Shown here: one piece after another, positions 48,858 to 61,612 of the stretch
Numbering within the stretch: the stretch's first letter is position 1
How the letters are laid out: every line of letters begins with the position of its first letter
From: Formicarius rufipectus
Lineage: Eukaryota; Chordata; Aves; Passeriformes; Formicariidae
Direction: 5' to 3'
NCBI GenBank assembly: GCA_013399695.1
Contig: VXAU01006172.1
Location: 535,608-599,607, forward strand
DNA length: 64,000 nt
Program-made: the position numbers and the translations under genes
The notes under the pieces: generated by a model
What the model was told of the DNA's origin: nothing
Seen by the model: only the letters and a program-made list of their open reading frames with translations
Database searches by the model: none

Positions 48858-51843
48858 TTCCCTGCTTGATCATTGCCCTGTATTCAGAGCTGCTACCAAG
48901 CTAATACTTGTAAAATTGCTTTGGGTCCTAAAACTCATTCCAGAAGTATAAAGTTATATTGCTTCTGTGTCATATTAATGAAAGGAGGATGTGGATGATG
49001 CAAGGCATCCAGCGGAATGGATGTCTTACTGTGTTTGACTTAGTACACCCTCAGTTCTGTGTTATTAATTTTTTAGTGTGTTTCTAAATGCTAGTGATAA
49101 AAAAATATATCTCTTCACTATTTTTGCACTTAAAGGACAAAATTCACATACACAGAGACAGGCATACTACACCCCAGGGTCTGAGCAGGAGATGTGTTTG
49201 GTGTTAATTAGTTGTGTTATGTTGCACAGTATTGGCACAGTCTAAGAACCAGTACAGATGAGTTGACAGGAGAGATTTTTCTTACTTTACATCAAAGACA
49301 TTTACACTGGGGTTTACAAAAGGATTTAAGAGATTTAGGTGTCCAAATCTCATTTCAGCTTAGGTGGAATTAGGGGCCTTGCTGCTTCTGGTTCTGCTGC
49401 ATAAAATGGTACATGCATGAATGCACTTCACTGGTATCACGAGCCGTAATGTGTCCCCAGGATCAATGACAGCACTTGAAATAGTGGGTTGAACTCTTCC
49501 AGGTCCAGAGCCTTATTGCTCCAGTGAGTTCTTCTGACTGTCATAAATCATCTGTAGTGCCTTTGCACTGCTTCTTTCAACTTTTTTTTTTTTTTTCAGT
49601 GTGGACATGTGTGAGTGAGGAGGAGAGACAGGGAGACTGACAGATCCAGAAAAAGTGGGGAGTGCCCAGGTGAAGGATAAACTGAACACAAAGGGGCTCT
49701 GCAGGGCAAATCTGAGAAGGCTGGGGGAAAATATGATTTCAGAGCTGTGTAAATGATTATTTTATGTAAGCAGTGGTCCTTTCACCAAAGGGCTATGGAT
49801 TTCATAATATGTTAAGGTACAGTTTGTTCCCCATGCACTGGCAGGCTCCCGAGTGAGAGAGCAACCCCACTCACTGTGCTTAATAAGATAGGAGGCTTTT
49901 GAGAGTGAATGAAGAATGTTTTCAAAGATGAGTGCAGCTGATGGTAATTTATGCATTTTCTGCCTCAACTCACTTAACAGATAGTAAAGGAAAGGCAAAG
50001 GCAGGACACCAAAGTTTGGAGGGAGTGTGACTAAGGGCGGTTAAGTTCTGCGTCTCCTCTTTCCACCAGGACCTTCATGCGAAGTTAATGTCCTCAGGCT
50101 CACGTTCAACTATGACAGAGCTGAGCAATGCCTGTGACATTCCATCAGCCTCCTGTGATTGCAACTATTGTAAGTTCAGTATGGTTTTGTGTCTTCTTTG
50201 GCCTTTGTATGCTCACTTCTGCATGCACAGCACATGGTTTTCTATTGTTTTGCAGGTTGGAGGTCATTTGAGGAGCTTCCTGAAGGGCTCAGACCTCTAA
50301 ACATAGCCCAGAGCTATACTTGCCATGGTACAAGCTGATTCACAGACTTACTCTTAGAAGAACTTCTAATCTTATCTTATATGGGTTTGTATATGTATGC
50401 AAAACTGAAATATAAGAAGTCACCATTCTCAGATGAATTCACATCAGTCTGGAATGCCTGGCAGTCAATGTCCTAGGTGTAACGCTCCTTTCTAATTGCT
50501 GGGCCTAATTCCAGCAGGCGAGCAACCTTCTTTCCCAAGGAACTCCAACTCCTGCTTCTTATTCTCTCCCCAAATAATGGGACTTCACCTAGCTTACATT
50601 ACAGTGCATGGCACTGGTACTTCCAGCACCTGCAGGAAGGGACATCCCCAGCTGCTGTCCACAGAGGTTCTGGAGAAGCCCAAAATGTTAAGTCTGACCC
50701 TAACCATATCTTAATTTGGGCACAACAGGAGTGCTGATGCATCGCAGAGCAGGCTGGTGGCCAAACACCTCCAAGGGCAGTGACCTGATGTTTAAGTGAT
50801 CCTCAGCCCAGTGAGAACCTGAAATGAGAGTTCCCACAGCTCAACACCTGGACAGCTGTGACCTCGCTGACTCCTGGGGTGGTATGTTAAGAGCTGGGCA
50901 GTGGGAGTAGGAAGGAGACCACAGGGTAAAGACTCCAGTGGTCTCTGTTTACAACTTGCTTTATATCATCTGTGTATTAGATGTATCATCTTGATCTCAA
51001 ATACAGCCTGATTGAGGAGTTACACAAAAACTCCACAAGCACTGATCAATACTTCTACTAGTGCTTCATACTTTACTGTTTGTGTGTAATAATGTCATGA
51101 TTTACCCTGAGTGCTAAGCCAGACCAGCTCTCCTAAACCTCATCTGTTTTTCGCTTTTCTTCCAATGGTCTTCTAGCCTGACATGCAAAATCTCTCTGTC
51201 AAGCCTGTTGTAGGTAGTCTCTGGAACACATTTTGTTACCTGTGCCAACCATACCCTGACTGCTTATTCATTCTCTTTGTCACAAATGGTCTTTGTGCAT
51301 TACAAAGTAGACCTTTCCTTTGAAAATGTGTCATCTTCCATATCCAGATGTAGAAGGTATGTTTTCATGAATAATTCAAACCTACAATAAGGCTAGAGGG
51401 AATACACTAAAATAATGTGCATAAGCATAGAGCCCTGAAGCACACTTCATTTTTGGTATTAGAAAAGTAAAACATCAACCGATTTGACTTTGATTTGATA
51501 TTAAGGGAACATTTTATTTGTTCAAATACTTCAGCAATTCAAAACTTGCAGAAGACAAATAACTTCTCTGTGTGCAGGACTTTTGAACATAAGCCTTCCT
51601 GCATACACGGAGCTGTCATGCTGCTAAGAGGGATTTCCGAGGCTCGACAACAGGAGTAATGGCTGGATGCAAATGCTCCTGGCTGGCTGGCTGCTTCTCT
51701 CCTTTACAGAGGTTATTGGTTGTTCAGAAAGTGTCCTTTTGAAGAATATTTTGGCCATATAAACATGTGCCCTGTTATCAGCGTTGAAGCTGCACATTTC
51801 CTGGTGAATATTTCCAAAGCTACATCTTAATTCTTGTTTGCTT

Positions 51844-52070
51844 TCACAGAATGGGTAAGGTTAAACTAGAAGTCATCTGGTCCAAATACCCTGTTGAAGC
51901 AGGATCCCCTAGAGCACATTACCCAGGACTGTGTCCAAATAGCTTTTTAATATCTTCAGGGAAGGAGACTCCACAGCCTCTCTGGGCAACCTGTGCTGGT
52001 GCTTGGTCACTGTCACAGCAAAGTTGTTCTTCATGTTCAGGTAGAACTTCCTGCAGCTTCAGGTGGAACT
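51844..52070 (-). mobile_element. CR1 LINE, 3' fragment
   Basis: The plus strand begins 'cacagaatgggtaaggtt' and continues 'gaagtcatctggtccaaata', 'gtccaaatagctttttaata' and 'actccacagcctctctgggc', the usual complement of the CR1 3' UTR. The element therefore points leftward with its 3' end at 51844. It is short, diverged and non-coding. The left end is clear and the right end approximate. Confidence 0.88.
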
Positions 52071-52210
52071 TTAAAAGCTAGAGGTCACTCTAGCACCTCA
52101 TGTTGAGCTGTCAGACTGAAATGGACATCCTTGCTCTTCTTGTTTGCAGATAGACATACCAGATATACAGGACTGCTGTGACTAGATGAAAAATGAGAAC
52201 ATAACCCACA

Positions 52211-52243
52211 TTAGAAGTGTTTTCCAGATTCTGTGATTCTGTG
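52211..52243 (+). mobile_element. Possible CR1 3' tail remnant
   Basis: 'gtgttttccagattctgtga' followed by 'ttctgtg' resembles the last 30 bases of a CR1 in the plus orientation, opposite to the neighbouring element. It is too short to be certain. Confidence 0.4.
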
Positions 52244-55200
52244 CAGAAAGAGCATTCTCACAGATTACAAATACTTCCTAATACTCTTGCCATTTGTCAG
52301 TTTTGTCTTTTGTATTCCATATTTCATGCTATTTTTGAAACCTTTTTACGCTCCATACCATAACAAATGCTTTGGAAGCCAGTTTATCTTTTTTTGCAGA
52401 AATGTAGATTTCTCAGCTCAGCCCTCCCAACCTTCTGATTTTGCATCATCACCAGTTTTGCTATAAACTATGCATTTTCTCATTTCTTTCATAGTTTTAA
52501 GATTTGCAACTTCAGGGTCACAGTTTGGTAAAATTAGGTTACTGTTTCTGTGTAAGTGTCCACTTAGCTGGTCTGACAGGGCTCTGAATGAAGACTTCAC
52601 AATTTCACCTGGCTTTATTTATCCTGACCACCAAGACCTTCTCAGCAGGGAGCAGAAGACTGTCAGAGGGAGCTCACGTTGTCTTATTTTGAATGATTTG
52701 TAAATACTGTGGCACAAAATTCAAGAGATGAAAATCGTATTCCTCTTTATGAGCATGAGTCTGTTCTTTTTTATTTTATCTGCCTGCTGCTCCTTTGAGT
52801 ATGGATTATAAAACATTTTAGCAATGCAGAAATATTCATTTTTTCCATAGCTAGAACATTGAAAGCAACCAGCAGAACAGTAGTAGTCATGCCTTCATGA
52901 GCACAATAAATCACCATGTAAACAGGAATCTAACCAAAAGCTTTGAGAATACTTTTAAGTTTCGACATTTAATTTAATCATGTCTTATCCAGAGAGTAGT
53001 TCCTAGAAGATCCAATTTACATAACATGAAAATTAGTCATTATTCAAAATTGTGCATGAATGCTTGCATCAGAAATTACTTGCTTCTCTATGCACAGTAT
53101 CTGACTGCATATTTACACAGTTAAATCAGATTTCTCACCCTTCTTGTTGAACTGAGTATTTGTTTAGATACTTACAAACATACCTAAACTGTGTACACAG
53201 CCAGTCCATGGACACCATGCCAGCCTCCCTCTGCTTCTTCATGTCAGTCATGTTTTCCCAACACTTATTTCACAGTGTAACCTAAAATTGTATACTTGTT
53301 AGGCAGGTGCCTAGCACAGTACTCCTGGCATAATTTGGGTCTTTAGGAAGATGGCAGCACACACATTTAAAGAACAGTATCTGGTAAAAGATTCAGAGTC
53401 CTAGAAAATTATTTCCCTCCTCAAAGATAACTACAGCAAGAAGTAGAAGAGTTTGGTTTTCCCTAGCTAGTCTAACCTTAAAGGAGGGAGTCTTTAAGTG
53501 TATTTAGTGTGCTTTGCCTGGCACTTTTCTGCTGAGGAAGGTCTTTCCAGTGGCCAAAGAGAAGCAGATGGTCCCATGATCTTTTCCCAGTACAATATAT
53601 GCAAGGTGAGGCTTTCGAGAACATTCATGTATAAGAACTCTTTTAAGAATGTATACTTGTTATTTCGTTGGTTTCCTGGGCAGCAGTAGCAGTAACAATT
53701 GCAGTAGCAATTAGGTAATGCTAAATTACTTTGCTTATCTCTGTGTTGAGGGAAGATGCTGTGGAAGCCAGATATCAATTACATGCAGGGATTAAGAATG
53801 TGACCCCAAAGGAACCCCATTTATTTTCTCAACAACTCATTAGTCTTAAAAAAATCAGTGAACACTGAAATATGAATAGTTTTCAGATGGGAAGTTTGAG
53901 AAATACTGATGTGACTCCTGAGCAATTGGTACCACAATATTAATGTGAGCTATGAATCTAATTAGAACTATACACATAGCAGAATATTGACAATAAGGCT
54001 GAAGTATTACCTTCTGCCTTTCAGAAAGAATTGGATGGTTTGCTTTAAATTTCATATTTGATACTCCCTAGGTAGGTTAAAAATGTGATTACAAAATAAA
54101 CTAATAAATCCAAATTGAAAAAGCTGTGTGCAATGTAGGTGCCTTTTTCTTGTCTGCAGAGACAAAAACATTTCTATGACTAAATTTGATCTTTCTTTTC
54201 TTCTGACAATCTCCATGTGCTTTCAGCAATTGAAGTAACTTTAGTTTTTCATCTCTATTCAGGCTTTGTCTCTTCCCCAATTATATTTTCTTTTTTCATT
54301 CAGCCCTGAGTGCATTTGTACTTTCCTGGTCTTTCAATATCTCTATCTTGACCACATGTATTCATACTCCTTCTGTTAGAGAATAAATAGCATGCCTCTC
54401 TCCATCCCCTTCTAATACAGTAGATTCTTATTTGAAACATTTTATAACAAAATTGTAAATGACAAGTATTTGTTGTACTTGATCCTTTCTATTTGCGGTG
54501 GACAGTGGGAGAGGCTTTTCCTGCAAGGCACAATAACTGGCACAACATAGCACAAGTCCTACCAGCTGTGGCATGGCCCTGCTGCCTTGTGAGAACAAAA
54601 ATGTAAGCATGCACTGTACATGTCCCAGCCCATGAATACCTTAAGTTGTTGCAGCAAATGGGATAGGAGGAAATTTGGTTATAAACGGAGACTTGTTTTC
54701 CTACCGTTGCACACAATAGACATATTTACATTTCAGTGGTGTAAGAAATTATGGATGTTTAAGAAAAGCCTGTTTGTATCTCAGGCATGGTGGACAATGG
54801 ATAAAATTCAGGCCCCTGTTGAACTCCATTAGAATCAATGGAGTTTCTTCTTCTTTGGGCTTTAATTAAAGGCCAGTTGTCTTGTCTTTACCTCCAGATT
54901 ACTGCTGTGGTGCAGTCAGCAGCGGGTGCGCTATCGGCTTGGTGGCCATACTGGTGCTGCCTTGCCTGATGTGGCACACCAGACAGCACCCACTGCATCA
55001 GGGAGGGGCACTGCTGGGAATCCCCAGTGCTATTTTTATGCATGGTACCTCCACCCTCCAAGGGTTCACCTGCCTCTGAGGACAGTTTTACCCAGGAGAT
55101 GCCAAATATCACCAGAACATTCATGGACATAGAAGCCAAGTCCTGTTTTCTGCTGTGTCTTTGCTGGGCTGATTTGTTTGTAGCCATGCTGTGTTTGTGC

Positions 55201-57520
55201 CCTTCAGGGACCAGAGGGATAAAAAGTCCCTTATCTGGATCACACTGTCATCTATGCTGCTTTCAGTGCCAACACTCCCTCTGGTCTGGCTGCTTCAGGC
55301 CATGGGCTGAGTTTTATCAGAGCTACAAATCACCACGCAGCCAGTGTAAGGATGTCCTACTTCCCTTCCCAAGAATACCCAGAGGGAACACGTACAAATA
55401 CCATCTAAATTTCCTACAGTCCTGCTGGAGCCTCATCCTCATGCTCCACCATGCTGGGGGTACTATATCCCCTTGAATGGATGTGGTAGCAGCTGATACC
55501 CAGTTGGCAATGCACAGATATTGTCATCGTAACAGTGCTCCATGTCACCCTGTGCAATTTAACCTGATCCTGTTTTACATCACACAGACACTCTACCTCC
55601 TTTGTTGCCTGCTCATTTACTTGAATACTGGACACTTGGTGTCCAGAAGCCATCAGAGGAGATAAGACAACATGTTCAATTAGATATTGTTTCCTATTTG
55701 AAACACTAATCTCAACACTGGTGCCAGTAAGGTTTCTTTTTTTTTTTCTTCCTTTGCTTCACTGTAGCAGAACACAATAGATGTCAGCACATGCAATACA
55801 CACTTGCAGGAAAATGGAATCGGAAAAAGCTGTAACTTTGGGTTTTTGGTTTCACAGACAGTGCATCTGAGAATTCATAGCTGGCAGCTGCTTGGGAGAG
55901 TGCAGACAGCTACATTTCAAGTCATTACTGAAACAGTGATTTTAACATGGTAGAAACACAGCTTTAAAGTCCAACAGCAAATATGAATAGCTCCAGAGAG
56001 AATATGGGGGGAAATTAAACAGTGACATTGTGAGTACAGTTGCACATTTGTTTTATTCCCCAGTTTATGTTTACCCAAAATGTGATAAAATATTTAAATA
56101 TTAAAATCTTACCTTTGAAAATCAGAGTCCTTACACGATCTTCTCTAAGCCAAGCAGTATGAAATGGTCTTGACCACTCAGGCATGCAGTTTTGGTGGTG
56201 TTATTATTGAGTTCACAACACATGTGGGTAGTCTCATTATATAGAACAAATGGGAATTGTCATTACTAGAGTATTTAATTGGCCATCTCCAGATAATATG
56301 AGTTAGGGCAAGGCATGCTCCTTCACAACAAATATCGATGCTGGAGAATGATCACCGAGCTTTCCAAGACCTTCCCTTTCTTCTGATGACTGACGCTTCC
56401 TTGTGGAATATGCTCCACATATGCTCCTCTTCCTCTTCAAAGGGAACAATTTCTCCTCCTATCCCTCATGCCCTTGCAAGCTTTCAAGTGTTTGATACCA
56501 CTGACCACTAATTATGCACAATGCTGAGTGCAATAGCAGTCAGAATTGCAAATGCACAGTATTTGGTGTCAGTACACCAAAGAAGGAAGAATTTTCACCG
56601 AGTCTCCCACAACACTGTTGTTTTATGACCCTTTTCTTCTTTATTTGGCTGAACTGACATGGGGGAGCCCCTTCTCCCAACCCACCCATTGCTGAGCCCC
56701 CAGCACAGATTGTGCTCAGACTCTACTATGTCTTGACCCCCAGATCACTTCTTCCTTCAAAGGTGACCTTCATTCACTGAGCGGACAACAGTGGCCCATG
56801 CCTCCTCTCAGGGCAACATGGAGTTCTACCCAGTCAGTTGGGATGCAGGAGGAGATTTTCAAGCTCCCAAGGGAGAGGAAGGAGCTTAACCTGCACACTT
56901 CAGGAGGGAGGATGGCTGCCCTGCATCATGCAACCCTGATGGTTCCCAGCGCAGCAGCAGCTCCTTTTTAAAGAAAAGAAGCCAAGTGCTTGGGGATGAT
57001 AGAACTGCCAGCACTAGGCAGCAGCTGCGATTTGGCATCACATTTTTGGACTTGTGTGCCTGAAACTCCCTTGTAGCCCTCAGCTGAGTGCTATGACTGT
57101 GATTTTTGGTTGTTTTCATACAGTTGCACTTTCTGAGCAACTTGGGACTGTCCTTTCAGGTGTACCTGTGCTTTGTTGTATCTGTCCATGGCTGAACGAT
57201 TATGCATAAGGCAAGGTGGAGCCACTGGCTCAGGGAAATACTGTTGCTCATAGCCTGCTACTGTTGAGCACTGGAGTGAAGCCCAGCAGAATTAACCTAA
57301 AAGATCACAAATTATGCACATTGCAGATAGAAGTATAATTTCACTGCTATTATGTACCCAATTTCTGTAAAATACCATTATTTTACTGTTTAGAATTGTG
57401 CCTTTAGCAGTATTACTTGCATTCCACAGTCAGTTAATTAAACATCAATTAAATTATTTATTAACTTATTCAATAGACTATAACTACCATGTTACATGAA
57501 AAAGTTGTTCAGAGATGTGA
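52244..57520. other. Unique non-coding sequence
   Basis: No gene was identified. Around 52770-53100 the sequence is AT-rich, unique and of conserved-element texture. From 54880 to 55480 several frames are open at once, one with a hydrophobic run (CAIGLVAILVLPCLMW at about 54930-54980), but no supported exon emerges. A T-rich acceptor-like tract at 55738-55767 precedes a 61-codon open frame ending at 55953. Confidence 0.45.
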
Positions 57521-57566
57521 AATTGCACATCTTGTGCAATTGTAGCTGCAATCTTGTGCAGCTACA
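57521..57566. repeat. Two back-to-back perfect hairpins
   Basis: Hairpin one (57521-57541) has 9-bp arms aattgcaca/tgtgcaatt around tct. Hairpin two (57541-57566) has 10-bp arms tgtagctgca/tgcagctaca around atcttg. They share base 57541, and the right half of each contains atcttgtgca, suggesting partial tandem duplication. No RNA family was recognised. Confidence 0.7.
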
Positions 57567-60186
57567 GTTGATAGAACTGTAATTTTATATTGTATATTGA
57601 GAAGAAGTACTTGTACACTTTTTTTGAACCCTCTGTCCAGGTTACTTTTTGAAGCAGCAGAGGTGAAGTAGGAGATGCTGTATCTTGACCTCTGTAGCAT
57701 TCAAGCACTTTATCTGCATTTGTGGGGGAAGTGTTTGGTATGCACAACACACTAAGGAGCAAATTACAAAAAGGAATCTCTAGCAGCTGGACTCATAAAT
57801 TGTGTTGCCAAACCCCTCCTCTTGGTGACTTCTTTGCAATCAAGCTGGTCCAGCTTTCACTGCGGAGGTGGGAAGCATCCTCAAGGTTACATGGCTTTTG
57901 GCTCCCTGCATCTCCTTCCTCTCCTCTCACCTCAGCATCACTGCGACACACCCTTTCTACCCTCATTTCTCCTGACTTTCACCCTCCCTTTTTCTCCTCC
58001 TACCACACCACTCTCAACCAAACATAAAAATTTAAGAAGCAGAAGAAAATATCACTGCCCCTGCCAAAACAGAATGCAGGTGATTGAACTGGACTCCTCT
58101 ATTGAGAAGGTTAAGAACTCAAGAGGAGTCATCAAGCTACTTCTACTCCTCCCCCAGCTTCATTGGGCAGGACTGTATTTTCAGATGTATAATCCATGGA
58201 CTATTTGTGAAATGAAATACAAAGGCAGTAAAATCAGTGAAGGCTGCAATCTGACAGCCATCTGAGTAATTACTCCTGGAGGGTTAGACATTTTCCTTTT
58301 CACCTTCAAGCACAGAATTGCTCTGCTCTTGGTGCAGGTCCAGGTTTCTAACGTTTATTTTGAAATGATTACTGGGAGTTATCTTGTGTAAATGGTGCTG
58401 TTTATCAGCTGCCACACTTTTAATAGTGAGGGATGTCCACAGGAATTAACACTATTTGCACAGAAGCAGTGTGGGCACCAGGTTTGCAGCTTGCCAAGCT
58501 GAACCAGATTGCATGTGAGCAGTGACATTTTCCAGACACACCAACACACTCAAGCTCTCACTCCTGTAAAGGATGTCAGTACATCTTTGCAATACTCAAA
58601 CCAGAGCATTTTGCTTGCCTCTGGCTTGGGATTCCCTTCCTGCCCCTCCCAATAGCACCAAGACAAACAATAAAACGACCTTTATAATGAGAAAAAAATG
58701 ACAGGCAATTAGTATCCTAGAATGGAAAATATGATGCTATCCTGGTTCTTTCTTGTTATGCTTAATAGATTAACTATGCCTGTAATTTAGTAAAGGGCTG
58801 TTTGTGGAGGGAATGTGACAGAGAACAGATGCAGTGAATACTGTTTTTAAATTCTCTATTCAGTTACTGAGACTGAGACTCTGAAGGAGATTTCCCCACA
58901 GACCTGATTATTGCATTCTGGTACTTTCACATACTTTAGGCTGTAGTCATGCTCCTGTGCAGATTTTAGTAAAAATCACTCTTTTTATTAAACTTTTTCC
59001 ATTACTTAATGTTAGGTCCCTTTCCTGTAATGCTTTATTGCAAACTGGGGGCAGAGATTGATTTCCTCATGTTTGACTTGTACTTCTCTGAGCGCTTCCA
59101 GAATATGTAGGAACTGAATATAGATGTCAGCATCAAAAAAATAAACTTTTGTTGAAAACTTGGCACCTTTGAGATCACTGGAAATCCCCTTTTTCAGCAG
59201 GGGCAAGTCTTTGTCCTTAGATCTTTCAGGCTATCAAAAAGTATGAGGTTAGCTGTAGGCAGCTTTGGGTTTTTCAATATTTATTTGTTGTGTATATTAT
59301 TTTACGGGGGCTTGTGCTACTCTGATCCCATGATACCCATTTCCATTGCAGTAGAGCAACTCTCACCCATGAAGCTCACCAAGAGGCTTCACCTCCTGAC
59401 CGGTTTCATTCAAATTTAAAGGGAGGAAGGTGTCAGCATGTCCCTGGCTGGGTGTTGTGAGAGTTGCTTGGTGGGAAAGAAGGTTTTGGTGTGGAAAGTA
59501 CTGAGCCCCTGATGAGTAACTTGATCTTCTTCACAGCAGAGCGGGAGAGGAGGAAGGGAATCACTAGGACTGTGACTAAGTGCTATTGGCTTAAGCAGTT
59601 ATTACATGCTACTTGAGCTGTGTGAGAAGGAAAGTGTGTCTGCTTTCCATGCACATGTGCAGAATTGCTTGTGAGGGTCAACACATAGTTGTGACTTTGC
59701 TTCTGCAGTGCTGTGATCAGTGATCAGGAACCGAGTATTCCATTCCTGGGATGAGCAGAACCTCTGGGAGTGGCTGGGAAAGGGAAAACTCATCTGAGCT
59801 ACTACCACCTGACCAGCTTTATGATCCATGTGTGTCATGGACATTTTTCTGGGGCTTGGCAGCAGCATTGCAACAGCTATGACAAGCAATTTAGATAAAT
59901 AAACAAGAACTCCTCTTCAGATCCCTTGGCAGACCAGTCCTGGTCCAAAACAGTCCCTCTGCAATGGTGTCAGAATACTGAGACCCTGGGGGCTGTCTGG
60001 GAGGATGTGGAGGTCACAGTCCACCCACCTGCCACAAGTGTGGCTGCCATCCAGAGCTAGGATGCATCCTTTGTGCCCACAGCTGGCCTGACTTCCCCTG
60101 GTTAGTACAGACTACAAGAATCAGGATGGTGTTGAGCTCCCCTGTGTTTTGCAGGAAACAGACTTGTCTTTTTCATCTTTTCCCAG
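57567..60186. other. Unique non-coding sequence
   Basis: No exon, RNA gene or transposon was recognised. The 147-codon frame at 57822-58265 and overlapping frames nearby lack family motifs and read a CT-rich stretch. Confidence 0.5.
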
Positions 60187-60385
60187 CCATGGAGAGGCAA
60201 TCAAGAGGCACGACGAGCCTGAGAAACAAGACCTTCAGTCGCACTGTAGGGACTGAAAGCTTCTGCGTCATTCTCATCTGACGGAGCAGTGAAACTGGAG
60301 ACTCCCAGGCGTGGAAGCCAAGCAGCAATGGCCCAGTATAGCTGCTTGATTCCCGAGGAATCTGTCCTTGTTGGGCAACTGGAAG
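60187..60385 (+). other. Candidate exon carrying a start codon
   Basis: A pyrimidine tract (ctttttcatcttttcccag) forms a strong acceptor ending at 60186, and GGAAG|GTAAGAG is a near-consensus donor at 60385/60386. The 199 bases between hold seven CpGs. They also hold two well-placed ATGs: one at 60189, which is closed after 31 codons, and one at 60328 (gcaATGG) that stays open to the donor as MAQYSCLIPEESVLVGQLE plus one base. This is what a 5' exon with an upstream frame and coding start would look like. No known protein is recognised and no partner exon was found, so chance remains likely. Confidence 0.25.
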
Positions 60386-61567
60386 GTAAGAGAGGTTGTC
60401 TGTTTTCTTGCTCCAGCTTATGTTATGCCTGGACATTGTCAGCTGGTGCTTTGATGGCAGGTGAGGAAGGCCAAGCACCTCACCAAACTAGCCAGAAGAG
60501 AGCACCTGCCTGCAAAAAGGTGAGCCTCAGGTTTCTTCTGTCTCACTTCCCCCTTGTCTCCTGTCTTCTAGCACCACATTTTCAGGCCTCTTTTCAGTAA
60601 GACTCACCAACATGGGCACAGTTATGGTGGACATGGCTTTGCCCAATGGTGGGTATGTCTGGATCCCTCCGGTAGCAAGGGCAATACGTTGGTCCTTGAA
60701 GATCTCTGCCAAGCTGCTCTTTTTCCTTTTAGTACAGCTTTCCTGAGATGGACAACCTGTTAACCTGGGATAGCCCACCTCTAGTTTGTGGGGTCTATCC
60801 ACCATCTCATGCAGCATTGCTGTTCTCCTCTGACCGGAGCTTCTGCACTTGGTTCTTCCTCTCACATTTTCCTGCTCTCAGCAGGTACTTGGTTCTCAGA
60901 GTAAATGAGGACAAAGGAAGAAATAGTTGCCTTTGCCTTCTCTTCTCCATTGTGCTGAGATCTTGCAGTAAACTCCTACTGTGCTGTGATTTTCTTCTGA
61001 AAATTAAGCTGATTGCTTAAGGTGGTGAAATTTACTAGTCTCAGAAAAGATCAAGTTAAGAAATATTAAGGCTTAATATCAGGCAAAAAGGCAGGAAGGG
61101 ATCAAAAGGATGTGCCATTTGCAGGGCATCTCTCATCCCTTTGAACTTGATGTGGGACTGAAGGATGCAGTCAGTAGTATAGCTCTATCTTTCAGTCCTA
61201 AGCCGTAGCAACTGAAGGACTGTAAGACCAGGATCTGCAAGTTTTGAGGTGTGCAGTTATCAGCAGAGTGCACCCTGCTCACATTAGCCCTTCATTGTCT
61301 TGGCCTCTGCATGGGAGACTCCAGAGACGTTCCAGGTGTGGGAGGAAGAGGCAGTAGGTGCAGTCAGGTTTGGGGACAGGTAGTGAAGGGATGAGCAGAC
61401 AGCTCAGGGAGTTTGGCAGTGCCAGGGAAAGGCGGGGAGGAGTAAGGAGCCCAGAAGAACAAGGCTTTTCCTGTGCTTCAGTGTACTGAACTAAGCATGC
61501 CATGATTTATGCTGGTGGGGTAATGCCAGTTCATTTGTAAGATCTGCTGACTGGAGGATTCTGCATG
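60386..61567. other. Unique non-coding sequence
   Basis: A moderately GC-rich stretch with several overlapping short frames and no recognisable exon or repeat. Confidence 0.5.
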
Positions 61568-61612
61568 TATATATATATCTATCTACAGTTATGTATATAT
61601 ATATATATATAG
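61568..61612. repeat. Interrupted (TA)n microsatellite
   Basis: Two TA runs (61568-61578 and about 61594-61611) are separated by a short non-TA spacer containing ctatctacag. Confidence 0.9.

Larger units (their letters stand above)
48238..51843. other. Unique non-coding sequence
   Basis: It includes the CpG cluster with an X-box-like word at 48458-48472, a near-palindrome at 48836-48857 and a 15-base T run at 49582-49596 ending in an acceptor-like cag. The sequence after that acceptor is closed quickly in all frames. No gene was recognised. Confidence 0.5.

Noticed and set aside
49582..49680. Poly(T)-cag acceptor-like site
   Set aside because: All three frames downstream meet a stop within about 13 codons and no donor is near, so it is probably a chance T run.
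55027..55476. 149-codon plus-strand frame, and the hydrophobic run in the overlapping frame at 54882-55079
   Set aside because: All three plus-strand frames are open together over much of this stretch and one minus frame is too. Cys-rich or hydrophobic runs alone do not make an exon, and supported splice sites are lacking.
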